Source: Salinimonas marina
Lineage (GTDB): Bacteria; Pseudomonadota; Gammaproteobacteria; Enterobacterales; Alteromonadaceae
Assembly (NCBI RefSeq): GCF_015644725.1
Contig: NZ_CP064795.1
Coordinates: 2,230,501-2,294,500, forward strand
Direction: 5' to 3'
DNA: 64,000 nucleotides
Of the stretch, positions 1 to 9,640 are shown one piece after another; the stretch's first letter is position 1; each line of letters starts with the position of its first letter. Made by a program: the position numbers and the translations under genes. The notes below the pieces were generated by a model. That model saw only the letters and a list, made by a program, of their open reading frames with translations. It did not search any database and was not told the DNA's origin.

Positions 1-1261
1 GGTGGTTTGATGTGGAGGTACTGCTATTTGATCGGGGCCAGGCGGTATCGCAAACCAAAGAGCAATTTGAGTATGCCGAAACACTGGCCCCGGTAAGTGC
101 TGACTGGGATTTACTGGATGCCTTACTGCGCCCTGACATCAGCGGTCTGAAACAGAATCTGCCGGTGTGTGGGCAAAGCGACTCGCCCCTGTTTGTGGAT
201 ACACTCACCACCCAGGAAATCATCGACGCCCATCAGCGCTGGCAACAGGGGCGCACCCCCGCCTTAGCGGCAGATGATGCACCGGTGGCCACCAGCGCGC
301 CGGCATTACCGATAACACCTTATGCCAGTGCCTCGTTCGACTCAGGTGCAGAAAATAGCAGTGATGCCGCCCCGGATCCCTGGCAAATTGCCGGCTACTG
401 GCTTGAGTTTAACTGGCCGGATACGTCGCCCATAACCGTGCCCCAAACCCGGTTTTGCGAGCAGCCCCAGCCCTGGATAGCGTATGAAAATAATCAATGG
501 CAGGTCTCAAGACCCGACAACGCACTGCCTGCCCCGATGAGGTTCCCATTACCCCACAAGTCGACAGTGCGGATAATAACGATAGCGCTACCGCCCGGAT
601 TCTGAGTCCACAGGCCAACGAGCTGACCAGTTTATCAGCCCAGGTGCGCAGTGCCCGCGGACTGACCCGGTTGCTGCATACCACCTGGCGTCAGCCGGTG
701 GAATTTGGTCAGCAAAACGCCGCCTCGGTACGTGTTTTTGCGGGTAAAAACTATGCTCGTCAGTTTGATTTGTCGGGTCAGCAGCGCGCTGATGAGGTCC
801 CCACCCTCGAGCTTAACAACACTCGTTTTGAGGACGACAACACCACAGAAAAGAGCTTTTTTGAACAATTAGAAGCACAGCTAGAAAGCAATAAGGATGT
901 CTCATTTGCCCAGATGATGGCGGCCAGTGAAAAAAACACCACCTTACTACAGGCTCAGGTAAAAAAAGCCAGTGTGGCTTACAATGCGCCCATCTGGCAG
1001 GTTGACGGCTACATCCGGGTGTACCTGAAAAACATTAATCGGGTGCCGTATCTGCATATAGAATCAAGAATGTATTACCGGCAGCCGGTACCCATGACCC
1101 TCAATGATATTGCCAGCGGTGCCGAGCCTCGTTACGAGCTGGTATCGGTCCCCTTTCACCAGATGCGCAGAGTGATCAGTAAACAGCTGCATTATTTTGA
1201 TCATCCTTTATTTGGTATGGTGATAAAGATTCGCCGGGCCGATATTCCTGAAGAGCATTAG
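1..1261 (+). CDS. csiV: CsiV family peptidoglycan-binding protein (5' end outside window, frameshifted)
   Basis: The frame is open at the left edge and reads WFDVEVLLF, the usual start of mature CsiV. The C-terminus has the family signature (MRRVISKQLHYFDHPLFGMV). CsiV is known from Vibrio as a periplasmic peptidoglycan-binding partner of the LpoA/PBP1a synthesis machinery. The first frame runs to 605 and the C-terminal part continues in the -1 frame to 1261. Restoring one C in the CCCC run at 532-535 joins them smoothly (LPAP-DEVPITPQ), so I read this as one gene with a one-base deletion, probably a sequencing error. The middle is Ala/Pro/Ser-rich, as expected for a linker. The signal peptide would lie outside the window. 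It ends one base before the next gene, so the two are probably cotranscribed. Confidence 0.78.
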
Positions 1262-1262
1262 C

Positions 1263-1813
1263 ATGAAAATATACACCCGTGGCGGCGATGCCGGCCAAAC
1301 CCGAATCTATGCGGACAAACCGGTTAAAGTCGAAAAGTCAGATGTCATTTTAGACTGTTATGGTGATATCGATGAACTGAACAGCCATGTGGGGCTGCTG
1401 GCCTGTCACTGCCAGTCCTTAGCAGCCAGCACAGAAGATACGTCTGAGCAGCTTGAATGGCTGCAGCAGATACAGCAAAATCTGTTTCAGTTAGGCTATG
1501 CTATTTCGGCCACCTCTACGCTGAGTGACGCTGATGTTTTAGCCCTGGAGCAGCGTATTGATGCGTTAAGCGCCCCCTGGCACCACAGCGCCACTTTATT
1601 TTGCCCGGCGGGCATGTGAGCGCGGCCCAGGCCCATGTGTGTCGTACCGTGTGCCGGCGCGCCGAACGTACTTTGGTGGCCGCCAGTCACGCACACCCGG
1701 TCCCGGCCACTACCCTGGCTTATATCAACCGCTTGTCAGATTACTTTTTTGTGCTCGCCCGAAGCCTGAACCATACGGCCGGGACCAGTGATATTCAGGT
1801 TCCCTCACGTTAA
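1263..1813 (+). CDS. pduO: PduO-type ATP:cob(I)alamin adenosyltransferase (frameshifted)
   Basis: This enzyme transfers the adenosyl group of ATP to cob(I)alamin to make coenzyme B12. The N-terminus has the family start KIYTRGGDAGQT, followed by GDIDELNSHVG. The C-terminal half carries LPGGHVSAAQAHVCRTVCRRAERTL, the conserved region with the ATP-contacting RxxxRRAE motif. The first frame stops at 1619 and the second half lies in the -1 frame to 1813. Adding one T to the TTTT run at 1599-1602 gives ATLFLPGGHVSAA and restores a protein of about 183 residues, the normal family length. It follows csiV by one base. No B12 genes lie nearby, so a salvage role is inferred. Confidence 0.82.
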
Positions 1814-1873
1814 ACTGAGGGCGCTGCTGCGGCCGCTTTGCCAGACGATGCGCGAGAAGCAGCCGCGGTTTAT

Positions 1874-3244
1874 CTACAGTCGGGTAACCGCCACAATGCC
1901 GGTGATCACGAACGCCAGCAGAACATTCAAAATCGCGCCCTCGCGCGCCATTACCGGCACACTGAGCTTACCACTGCTGTACACAATGGTATTGGTGGGC
2001 GTTGCCACCGGCATCATAAATGCGCAACTGGCACTCATGGCAGCCGGCATCATCAGCACCAGTGGATCTACGTCCATAGCCACCGCCGCACTGGCCAGAA
2101 TTGGCATCAGTAAGGTAGCGGTAGCCGTATTCGAGGTCACCTCGGTAATAAAACTGACCGACAGACACAGCAGTAATATCACCCCTAACAATGGCAGCGT
2201 AGCCAGACCGCTAAACGCCTCACCCAGACGGTCACTGAGTCCCGAGGCCACAAATGCCTGGGCTAAACAAATACCGCCAGCGTAGACCAGCAGCAGCCCC
2301 CAGGGGATTTGGGTGGCCGTATCCCAGTCAAGAATCTGGCCGGGCTTATCTTTGTTACCATCGGGAATTAAACACATCAGCAGCACCCCGGCGATGGCGA
2401 TGGTGCTATCACTGACATCAGGCATATTTAGCCAGCTGGTCCAGTAAGGCCGGAATATCCAGGCCAGGGCAACCACGCAAAACGCTAGAAGAACCCGGCG
2501 CTCGGCGCTGCTCCACGCTCCGGCTTCAGGCAATCTGACGTCCGGCATCGCACCGACCGAGCGGGTAAGCCAGAGCGCCATTAACGGTATTCCCACCACC
2601 ACAATCGGAATACCGGTGGACATCCAGTTTAAAAAGCTGATTTCCTGGCCACTAACCTGGGTATAAACATTCATAAAAATGATGTTTGGCGGGGTCCCGA
2701 TAGGCGTACCTATGCCACCCAGGCTGGCGGCATAGGCGATGCCCAACAGCAAAGCCACGGCCAGCCGGTCAGACTGCATCGCATTTATAATGGCCATGGC
2801 AATGGGCAGTAGCATCAGCGCGGTGGCGGTATTAGAGATCCACATGCTCAGAATGGCGGAAGTCAGCATAAAGCCCAAAACCAGCCGGGATGCACTGCTG
2901 GCCCCGGTGAGATTCAGCATATACACCGCCAGGCGTTGATGGACACCGGACTTTTCCAGCGACTTGGACAACATGAAGGCGCCCATCAACAATAAAATAA
3001 CATGACTACCCAGGGCTGAAGCCGCATTCTGGTAGGTCATTACCCCTGCCATGGGAAAGGCCACAAAGGGAACCAGGGCGGTAAGTGCGATGGGCATAGC
3101 TTCGGTTACCCACAGCATCGCAATAAGAATAGTCAGGGCGCCGGTAATCGCCTGGGCGCTGTTTAAACTGGTGGTCGTCAGCCACAGCCAGCTACCCGTG
3201 GCGCCTAACAGGCTCAGCCCAATCCATTTGTAGTTAATCGTCAT
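1874..3244 (-). CDS. DASS/SLC13 family sodium-coupled anion symporter
   Basis: A polytopic inner-membrane protein of 456 residues, the typical length of the divalent anion:Na+ symporter family (dicarboxylate, sulfate or related anions). Two repeated motifs are visible: SNTATALMLLPIA near residue 135 and TSNTATATLLMPIL near 367, matching the Ser-Asn-Thr substrate-binding signature of each inverted repeat. GTPIGTPPNIIF and MMPVATPTNTIVY are the matching hairpin loops. It lies 14 bases after nagZ on the same strand, so the two probably form an operon. The substrate cannot be told from the sequence. Confidence 0.85.
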   Translation of the reverse strand: MTINYKWIGLSLLGATGSWLWLTTTSLNSAQAITGALTILIAMLWVTEAMPIALTALVPFVAFPMAGVMTYQNAASALGSHVILLLMGAFMLSKSLEKSGVHQRLAVYMLNLTGASSASRLVLGFMLTSAILSMWISNTATALMLLPIAMAIINAMQSDRLAVALLLGIAYAASLGGIGTPIGTPPNIIFMNVYTQVSGQEISFLNWMSTGIPIVVVGIPLMALWLTRSVGAMPDVRLPEAGAWSSAERRVLLAFCVVALAWIFRPYWTSWLNMPDVSDSTIAIAGVLLMCLIPDGNKDKPGQILDWDTATQIPWGLLLVYAGGICLAQAFVASGLSDRLGEAFSGLATLPLLGVILLLCLSVSFITEVTSNTATATLLMPILASAAVAMDVDPLVLMMPAAMSASCAFMMPVATPTNTIVYSSGKLSVPVMAREGAILNVLLAFVITGIVAVTRL

Positions 3245-3258
3245 GAGTTAACGGTGTC

Positions 3259-4242
3259 TTAAACAATTAATCGCAGCAAGGGCACGTTGATAAGCCCCCT
3301 GGCATCAACCCCGCGCTGGCGCTGGTTGAATGCCAGCAGGCGGCGATTCGCAGAAGCTGGATGGGGCAGATGATCCAGAATATCGATAGCGCCCGCCGTG
3401 TTGTTACATGCCAGCACCATATCGCAGCCGGCCTGTAATGCCTGCTGTGCACGCTGTGGATAGTCTCCGGCGACACTGGCGCCATGCATCGACAAATCAT
3501 CGGAAAAAATAACGTCGTCAAACTGTAATTGCTGTCGTAATACAGTTTGCAGCCAAAACTCGGAAAAACCGGCCGGTTGGGGGTCTACCTGCTGATAAAT
3601 CACATGGGCCGGCATAATGGCATCCAGTTTTTCAATAAGCTGCTTAAATACCACCATATCGGTTTGCTCAATTTCACTGAAAGCGCGGCCATCCATCGGC
3701 AACGCCACGTGGGAGTCAGCCACCACACTACCGTGACCGGGAAAATGTTTACCGGTCACCGGCATGCCCTGGTATTGCATCCCCTCAATCAACGCGCCGG
3801 CCAGCGGTATCACCGCTTTGGCATTAGCGGCAAGGGCCCGGTCGCCGATGACCGTAGAGCAACCGTCAATATCCAGCACCGGACCAAAGCTCATATCTAT
3901 GTCCAGTTCGCTTAATTCATAGGCGAGGATCTGACCACAGGCATTAGCCAGCTCGCAGGCTGTTGCCAACTCCTGCTTTACCGCGGGCAGTATGGCGCCC
4001 ATGGCTGGCAGCTCGGTAAAACCGGTTCGAAAACGCTGCACCCGTCCGCCTTCATGATCTACCGCAACCAATAACGGCTGCCGGGCGGCCTGGCGAATCG
4101 CTTTAACCAAGGCCTGCAGCTGGGCTTTATCATAATAATTGCGGGTGAATAATATCACCCCGCCTACCAGCGGGTGGTCCAGCATTTCGCGCTCCTGAGC
4201 GCTAAGCTCATAGGCGGCACAGTCGAGCATTAACGGCCCCAT
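3259..4242 (-). CDS. nagZ: Beta-N-acetylhexosaminidase NagZ
   Basis: A cytoplasmic glycoside hydrolase family 3 enzyme that removes GlcNAc from 1,6-anhydroMurNAc muropeptides during cell-wall recycling. The family start GPLMLD is present, and KHFPGHG sits at residues 165-171 with the catalytic His-containing loop. The nucleophile Asp lies in FSDDLSMHG (Asp248). At 327 residues it is close to the single-domain proteobacterial length. The chosen ATG has an AGGAG ribosome site seven bases upstream. It is divergent from the penicillin-acylase-like gene and followed by the DASS transporter. Confidence 0.93.
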   Translation of the reverse strand: MGPLMLDCAAYELSAQEREMLDHPLVGGVILFTRNYYDKAQLQALVKAIRQAARQPLLVAVDHEGGRVQRFRTGFTELPAMGAILPAVKQELATACELANACGQILAYELSELDIDMSFGPVLDIDGCSTVIGDRALAANAKAVIPLAGALIEGMQYQGMPVTGKHFPGHGSVVADSHVALPMDGRAFSEIEQTDMVVFKQLIEKLDAIMPAHVIYQQVDPQPAGFSEFWLQTVLRQQLQFDDVIFSDDLSMHGASVAGDYPQRAQQALQAGCDMVLACNNTAGAIDILDHLPHPASANRRLLAFNQRQRGVDARGLINVPLLRLIV

Positions 4243-4317
4243 GGCAACTCCTGATTATTTATTCTTCAATTCACACGCCCAAACCGTTACGATAAAGAAA
4301 AACAGGGAGTATCGCAC

Positions 4318-6606
4318 GTGGGTAAATGGATAAAATGGTTGTTTTTCAGCATATTGTTTATTGTCTTGCTGGCGGCAGGAAGTGCATTCTTTTTGTTAAA
4401 CCAAAGCCTGCCACAGCTTGAAGGGACTGTACAGAGTCCGGCGCTGTCCGCGGCGGTTAAATTACAACGTGACTCGTTGGGACAGGCGGTTATTCATGCT
4501 ACGTCGCGACCAGATGCTGCCTTCGCGTTAGGTTATGCCCACGCCCAGGATCGTTTTTTCCAGATGGATTTACAACGCAAGGTGGCCGCGGGTGAACTAT
4601 CGGCCTGGTTAGGTTCCAAGGCGCTTAATGCTGATCGCAAAGCGCGCTTCCATCAATTTCGTGCCCGTGCCCGCAACCTTCTGACCACTTTACCCGCTAC
4701 CCAACGTGCTCTGCTTAGCCAGTATAGCGAGGGGGTAAATACGGCGTTAAAAAATGCCAAAACCCGTACCTTTGAATACTGGCTGACCAGCTATGAGCCT
4801 ACTCCGTGGACGCCGGAAGACAGTCTGCTGGTGATTTTCTCCATGTATATGGATTTGCAGTTGGGTCAGGTAGAACTGGATCTGGCTCGCACGGGGGTGC
4901 GCCGGTATTTTGGTGCGGATATGCTGAACTTTTTACAGCAAAGCTCCGACTATCAGGCCGCGCTACAAGGCTCAACCCTGCCGCCGTACACCGATGGTAT
5001 TCCGGCGCTGGATACCAACACTACCGCCCTCTGGCAGGGGTTGCCGCCACCGGATATTGGCAGCAATAACTGGGCCGTGTCAGGACAGTTAACCGCATCG
5101 GGTCAGGGTATGCTGGCCAACGACATGCATCTGGGGCTACGGGTACCGATTATCTGGTACCGGACACAGCTTAATTACACCCGGGATCAGCAACCGGTGC
5201 AGCTGACCGGGGTCAGTTTACCCGGGTTGCCTGGCATCGTGGTAGGCACTAATGGCGACGTGGCCTGGGGGTTTACCAATGCCAATCTTGATAATGTCGA
5301 CTGGGTAGCGTTACCCAAAGATGCCCGGACATGGCAGGTTAACGAAACCCTGGCCACCACCGGTGAGCCGGTGCAGTTTCCCATTACGATGAGCGACTAC
5401 GGCCCGGTACGTGAACTTGATAATCAGCAATACGCGCTTAAATGGGTTGCTCATCAGCCGTATGCGGTAACCCTGGATATCCTGAATTTAGATGTGGTGA
5501 GCTCTGTTGACGAAGCGCTGAATGTGGCCCACAACATTCGTATGCCTGTTCAAAATATGCTGGTGGTAGATACCAAAGGTGCTATTGCCTGGACCCCTGC
5601 AGGCGCGGTCACCGCCCGGCCGGCCCCCACTGCCACCGCGATCCCGGCGTCTGAATTTTCAGCCCAGTGGCAAAACAACACCCCGGCCGCAGAGTTGCCG
5701 CTGGTTAAAAACCCGGCAAGTCAGCGTTTATGGACCGCCAACGCCCGGGTTATTTCTGCTGAACAGCTACAGCGCTTTGGCGACGGTGGTTATGCCCTGG
5801 GCGCCCGCGCGCTGCAAATCAAGCAGCGACTGATGGCCAAAGATACCTTTAGCGAAGCAGACTTTTACCACATACAGCTGGACAACGAAGCCTTGTTTTT
5901 AAAACCCTGGCATCAGCTGCTAACCCAGACCCTGCAACAGCAATCACCACAGTATCTGGCAGAGCTGGAAGCACTGGCAAACTGGCAGCAGTGTGCGTGC
6001 CCTGACTCCGTGGGCTATACTCTGGTACAGCGCTACAGACGCCATGTTGTCAATGCCCTGCTCTCACCGGTAATGACCAAACTGGCCAGGGAGAATTTCC
6101 GCCCCAATGGGTTACTACGACAAACTGAGACGGCGGTCTGGCAACTTTTAAATGAACAGCCTGACAGCTGGCTGCCGACCGGTTACAAAAACTGGTCAGC
6201 ATTTTTATTGTCGGCCTGGCAGGAAACCCGCACCGCTTTGAATACGCAAATGCAGACCGAATCGCTGGCCGCCCTGAACTGGGGCGCGGTCAATGCGTTA
6301 ACTGTTAAACACCCCTTTGCAGCAAATGTGCCGCTGGTTGGTGAATACCTTAACCGCCCAGTCATAGCCGGCTATGGCGACAGCTATATGCCTGCGGTAC
6401 AGCAGCCAGAATTTGGCGCCTCACAACGGCTGTTTGTGCAACCAGGTCGTTTGTCTGAGGCCGTGTTGACCCTTCCCGGCGCGCAGTCGGGGCATCCGCT
6501 GTCACAATTTTATCGGGTTGGCTTTAATGACTACGCCGAGCATAACAGCACCCCTTTGCTTCCCGGCCCGGTTCGCTATACGCTGATGCTGGAGCCAGCC
6601 CAATAA
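4318..6606 (+). CDS. Penicillin acylase family protein (Ntn hydrolase, S45)
   Basis: A 762-residue proenzyme of the N-terminal nucleophile amidohydrolase superfamily, which includes penicillin G acylase, AHL acylases and PvdQ. An N-terminal hydrophobic segment (residues 7-27) should direct it to the periplasm or anchor it. The self-cleavage site is GSNNWAVSG, where Ser249 would become the N-terminal nucleophile of the beta subunit. The spacer before it and the beta-chain motif GLPGIVVGTNGDVAWGFTN fit the family. The start is GTG, with AGGGAG upstream. The substrate is unknown: it could be N-acyl homoserine lactones, siderophore acyl chains or another amide. Confidence 0.85.
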   Translation: MGKWIKWLFFSILFIVLLAAGSAFFLLNQSLPQLEGTVQSPALSAAVKLQRDSLGQAVIHATSRPDAAFALGYAHAQDRFFQMDLQRKVAAGELSAWLGSKALNADRKARFHQFRARARNLLTTLPATQRALLSQYSEGVNTALKNAKTRTFEYWLTSYEPTPWTPEDSLLVIFSMYMDLQLGQVELDLARTGVRRYFGADMLNFLQQSSDYQAALQGSTLPPYTDGIPALDTNTTALWQGLPPPDIGSNNWAVSGQLTASGQGMLANDMHLGLRVPIIWYRTQLNYTRDQQPVQLTGVSLPGLPGIVVGTNGDVAWGFTNANLDNVDWVALPKDARTWQVNETLATTGEPVQFPITMSDYGPVRELDNQQYALKWVAHQPYAVTLDILNLDVVSSVDEALNVAHNIRMPVQNMLVVDTKGAIAWTPAGAVTARPAPTATAIPASEFSAQWQNNTPAAELPLVKNPASQRLWTANARVISAEQLQRFGDGGYALGARALQIKQRLMAKDTFSEADFYHIQLDNEALFLKPWHQLLTQTLQQQSPQYLAELEALANWQQCACPDSVGYTLVQRYRRHVVNALLSPVMTKLARENFRPNGLLRQTETAVWQLLNEQPDSWLPTGYKNWSAFLLSAWQETRTALNTQMQTESLAALNWGAVNALTVKHPFAANVPLVGEYLNRPVIAGYGDSYMPAVQQPEFGASQRLFVQPGRLSEAVLTLPGAQSGHPLSQFYRVGFNDYAEHNSTPLLPGPVRYTLMLEPAQ

Positions 6607-6657
6607 GGGTAAGGCCAGGCTATCTCCTGACAGGTACTGACCCTATGGTATTATGCT

Positions 6658-7124
6658 ATGACCCCGGCGATTAACGTTCTTAACCAGAGCGGTAGCGTCT
6701 ATGAGCTTCATCAGTTCCATCCTACTGGCGGTGCGCACAGTTATGGTCGTGAAGCAGCCAGGCAGCTTGCGGTAGAGGCGCAGCGGCTATTTAAAACCTT
6801 GCTGGTCAGGCTTGAGTCAGGCGCGTTTGTGGTAGCCCTGGTGCCGGTGTCCGGGCAGCTGGATTTAAAAAAACTGGCGCAAATCATTGGCGAGCGTAAG
6901 GCCTGTCTGGCGGAATTTACCGATGTGCCCCGAATCACCGGGTACTTACCCGGGGCGTCAGCCCATTGGGTTTAAAAAAATCCCTCAGGGTCTTTATCGA
7001 TGAGCAGGCCCGGCTATTTGATAATATCTTTGTTAGTGCCGGCAAACGCGGGGTAGAAATCTCATTATCCCCCGTTACTCTGGCAGAACTTACCCATGCC
7101 TCATTTTGCCCGCTGTGCCGATAA
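6658..7124 (+). CDS. ybaK: YbaK/EbsC-type aminoacyl-tRNA deacylase (frameshifted)
   Basis: YbaK proteins hydrolyse mischarged Cys-tRNA(Pro). The N-terminus (MTPAINVLNQ, HSYGREAARQL) and the segment KKLAQIIGERKACLAE fit the family. The first frame ends at 6975 just after GYLPGA. Adding one G to the GGGG run at 6952-6955 gives GYLPGGVSPLGLKKS, then VFIDEQARLFDNIFVSAGKRG, the standard family C-terminus, ending at 7124. The restored length is about 155 residues, normal for YbaK. The 3' end overlaps the convergent rhodanese gene. Without the correction the active-site half would be missing. Confidence 0.85.
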
Positions 7125-7487
7125 TAATGGGTTTAATGGGTAGCCCTGCTCTTGCCAGGCAGTAATGCCACCGGCCATGGAATACACCCGGGAAAACTGC
7201 ATTTGCGCCAGCGAATAGGCCGCCAGCGCCGAGCGGGCCCCTGAGCGGCAATACAAGATAACCTCAGGATCTGCTGAGGTTGTTTCCCTGAGCAGGGTTT
7301 CGATACGGCTTTCCAGGATTCCGCGGGCGCAACATAACGCCCCGGGCAAAACCCCGCCCTGCCATTCCTCCGGTTCCCGGATATCAATCAGCAGTGGTCT
7401 GTCGGGTTGGCGCTGATAAACCTGATGCACGCTAAGCTCATCGATTTGCTGTTTGATATCCGTAAGGTAATGCGTAAAAGACAACAT
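7101..7487 (-). CDS. Rhodanese-like sulfurtransferase
   Basis: A single rhodanese domain of 128 residues with the active-site loop CRSGARS and catalytic Cys80. The family motifs LLIDIREPEEW (near 32) and AGGITAW (near 104) are present. No signal peptide or membrane segment is visible, so it is probably cytoplasmic. It follows the TauE gene by 19 bases on the same strand. In related clusters single-domain rhodaneses pass sulfane sulfur between persulfide dioxygenase, glutathione persulfide and sulfite/thiosulfate, and the divergent MBL-BigR operon here supports that role. Confidence 0.9.
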   Translation of the reverse strand: MLSFTHYLTDIKQQIDELSVHQVYQRQPDRPLLIDIREPEEWQGGVLPGALCCARGILESRIETLLRETTSADPEVILYCRSGARSALAAYSLAQMQFSRVYSMAGGITAWQEQGYPLNPLLSAQRAK

Positions 7488-7506
7488 AAGTCATATTTTC
7501 CCTGAA

Positions 7507-8271
7507 TTAAGCGGCCAGTAAGCGGGTGCCCACCAGCACGGTTGCCACCACGATAAGACACATCGCAAAGCCTTTTTGTAAACGGGGGGCACTGATCTTA
7601 TGGCTAACCAGTACAGCAGCGAAGGTGCCCGCCACCCCGCCGGCAGCCATAATCATAAGTACCGGTAGGTCCCACGCAATCCAGTTTTGATTGACGCTCA
7701 GCGCTAAAATTGCGGCAGCGGTGTTTAATACAATCAGACCCAGGCTGGTAACCGTGGCGTTTTTAAGCGGGAGTCCGGCCAGCAAATGCAAGGCGGGCAC
7801 CATTAGAAACCCGCCGCCCACACCCACCAGCCCGGTAATGGCCCCGGTCCCGAAACCGGCGGGCAGCAGCACCAGAAGTCTGGACTCGCCACTGTTCTGG
7901 TGCGACTTTTTACCCAGCATTTTATAGGCACTGAAGAACATAATCGTGACCAGTAAGGTCAGTTGCACGCCATTCGGGAGGCTGGCGCCGGCTATGGCCC
8001 CGACCGCCGCGCCTGGCAAACTGGTCAGCGCAAAAATACCAAACAGACGCCAGCTGAAGTGACCCGGGTGGCGCACACTGTTTACTCCCCAGCCGGCGAG
8101 CGCAATCACCCCGACAATGACCAGCGAGTGTGCCACGGCGGTTTTTTCATCCATAGGCGTAAAAAACAATAATGCAGGCATGGTTAAAATAGCACCGCCG
8201 GCCCCCAGTACACCCAGCGTGGCACCGATTAGCAGTGCACTTACAATAATCATCCCCAGCATAATGTTCAT
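7507..8271 (-). CDS. TauE/SafE family sulfite exporter
   Basis: A 254-residue membrane protein with about eight hydrophobic segments. The duplicated TauE/SafE motif is visible: GATLGVLGAGGAILTMPAL near residue 17 and the second repeat GAITGLVGVGGGFLMVPAL near 138. Proteins of this family export sulfite, sulfoacetate or related sulfur anions. It is the first gene of the leftward arm of the sulfur divergon, with the BigR-type palindrome 14-34 bases upstream of its start. Sulfite made by the neighbouring persulfide dioxygenase is the most likely substrate, by context. Confidence 0.88.
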   Translation of the reverse strand: MNIMLGMIIVSALLIGATLGVLGAGGAILTMPALLFFTPMDEKTAVAHSLVIVGVIALAGWGVNSVRHPGHFSWRLFGIFALTSLPGAAVGAIAGASLPNGVQLTLLVTIMFFSAYKMLGKKSHQNSGESRLLVLLPAGFGTGAITGLVGVGGGFLMVPALHLLAGLPLKNATVTSLGLIVLNTAAAILALSVNQNWIAWDLPVLMIMAAGGVAGTFAAVLVSHKISAPRLQKGFAMCLIVVATVLVGTRLLAA

Positions 8272-8284
8272 TACCTATTTTATT

Positions 8285-8305
8285 TCGTATATTCATAATA
8301 TACGA
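8285..8305. promoter_or_regulatory. Perfect inverted repeat in the tauE/MBL divergent promoter, candidate BigR/SqrR operator
   Basis: Two perfect 9-bp arms, TCGTATATT and AATATACGA, flank a CAT spacer. The site lies in the 81-bp gap between the two divergent sulfur operons, the expected place for an operator of the BigR-type repressor encoded at 10072-10374. BigR/SqrR proteins bind AT-rich palindromes of this size. A second, shorter perfect palindrome ATGCTAGCAT lies at 8309-8318. Assignment to BigR is by position and symmetry only. Confidence 0.65.
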
Positions 8306-8352
8306 TCTATGCTAGCATAATAACAGCCATCTAATGGAAAAAGAGTACCAAG

Positions 8353-9228
8353 ATGATTAAGGTCGAACCTTTCTATGACGAAAATACCGGTACCGGTAGC
8401 TATGTGGTGTATGATGACACCAGCCGGGCCGCCCTCATTATTGATGCCGTGCTGCATTTTGATGTTGCCAGCGGCCGGCTTGAATTTGATCTGGCTAAGC
8501 AGCAACTTCAGTTTATCAAGACGCAAAATCTGCAGCTGCACTATATTTGCGAAACCCACGCCCATGCGGACCATCTTAGCGCCGCGGCGTACTTACGCCA
8601 GCATAGTCAGGCCCGCACGGTGATAAGCGAAGGGATTGGCGAAGTGCAGCAACAGTTTTCAATGCGCTTCAATAAGCCGGTGACCGAAGATCAAACCCAG
8701 TTGTACGATATTCTGGTCAATGACGGTGACACCTTAATGCTGGGAAAGCATACCCTGAAGGTGATGGCCACCCCCGGCCATACTCCTGACAGTGTCAGTT
8801 ATCTGATTGGTGGCCATATTTTTGTGGGCGACACCCTGTTTATGCCCGATGTGGGTACCGCCCGATGCGACTTCCCCGGCGGTGATGCCCATCAGCTTTA
8901 TCAGAGTATTCAGAGAATTCACGCCCTGCCCGATGAGACTCGCATCTGGGTTTGTCATGATTATCCGCTGGCGGGCCGGTCGGTACAGTTGTACACAAAT
9001 GTAAAAATAAGCCGTAATGAGAATGTGCACGTAAACCCCACCATCAATGAAGCCGAATTTGTTGCGCTTCGTACCCAACGGGATGCTACGCTGAAGGTGC
9101 CGCGGTTATTGTACCCGGCCTTACAGGTAAACCTTTGGGGCGCGCTGCTGCCCGATCAGGAAGCCGGGGGTCAGCGTTTTATAAAAATTCCACTGATAGT
9201 AGATGAGGACAGTTATGTTACCCAGTGA
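8353..9228 (+). CDS. blh: MBL-fold metallohydrolase, persulfide dioxygenase-like (Blh type)
   Basis: A 291-residue metallo-beta-lactamase-fold protein with the metal-binding motif HAHADH at 69-74 and further ligands in TPGHTPDS and VGDTLF. Proteins of this type next to BigR (Blh in Xylella/Agrobacterium, ETHE1-like) are mononuclear-iron persulfide dioxygenases that oxidise glutathione persulfide to sulfite. C-terminal features HDYP and the arrangement before it match the ETHE1 group rather than glyoxalase II. It is the first gene of the rightward operon. The downstream YeeE start overlaps its last codons. Confidence 0.85.
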   Translation: MIKVEPFYDENTGTGSYVVYDDTSRAALIIDAVLHFDVASGRLEFDLAKQQLQFIKTQNLQLHYICETHAHADHLSAAAYLRQHSQARTVISEGIGEVQQQFSMRFNKPVTEDQTQLYDILVNDGDTLMLGKHTLKVMATPGHTPDSVSYLIGGHIFVGDTLFMPDVGTARCDFPGGDAHQLYQSIQRIHALPDETRIWVCHDYPLAGRSVQLYTNVKISRNENVHVNPTINEAEFVALRTQRDATLKVPRLLYPALQVNLWGALLPDQEAGGQRFIKIPLIVDEDSYVTQ

Positions 9229-9628
9229 TTGGATTCAGGGTTTTGCCGGCGGCATGTTAATTGGTGCCGGTGCCATTGTACTGATGCTGTTTAATGGTCG
9301 CATTGCCGGTATTTCCGGTATAACCGCCTCGGCGCTGACCCAGCTTAAGCAGTCGTCCTGGCGTTGGGCGTTTCTGGCAGGGCTGATAGCAGCGCCGTTA
9401 GTGACTGCGCTGGCGGGTTTTAAGCTACCCGAAAGTATTCCGGCCAGCTTACCGATGATGGCGGTGGCTGGCTTACTGGTTGGGATCGGCACCCGAATTG
9501 GTTCCGGCTGTACCAGCGGCCATGGTATCTGCGGGTTATCCCGCTGGTCACTACGTTCTTTATTCGCCACGCTGATATTTATGGGCACCGCGGTGCTCAC
9601 CGTATCCGTTGTTCGCCACCTAGTGTAG
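9215..9628 (+). CDS. YeeE/YedE family protein, N-terminal half type (DUF6691-like partner)
   Basis: A 137-residue membrane protein with about four hydrophobic segments. It carries the conserved motif GSGCTSGHGICG near residue 95, the sulfur-relay cysteines of the YeeE/TsuA thiosulfate-transport family. In BigR operons such as that of Xylella, YeeE occurs as two half-size genes, as here, with the second half following by 12 bases. I chose the ATG at 9215 because it has GAGGAC at good spacing; an earlier in-frame start lies inside the MBL gene. The likely role is moving sulfur compounds across the inner membrane. Confidence 0.85.
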   Translation: MLPSDWIQGFAGGMLIGAGAIVLMLFNGRIAGISGITASALTQLKQSSWRWAFLAGLIAAPLVTALAGFKLPESIPASLPMMAVAGLLVGIGTRIGSGCTSGHGICGLSRWSLRSLFATLIFMGTAVLTVSVVRHLV

Positions 9629-9640
9629 AAGGAAAGCATC

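Noticed and set aside
1788..2285. A 165-residue rightward ORF opposite the DASS transporter gene
   Set aside because: It lies antisense within a well-supported 456-residue transporter and has no family features, so it is a shadow reading.
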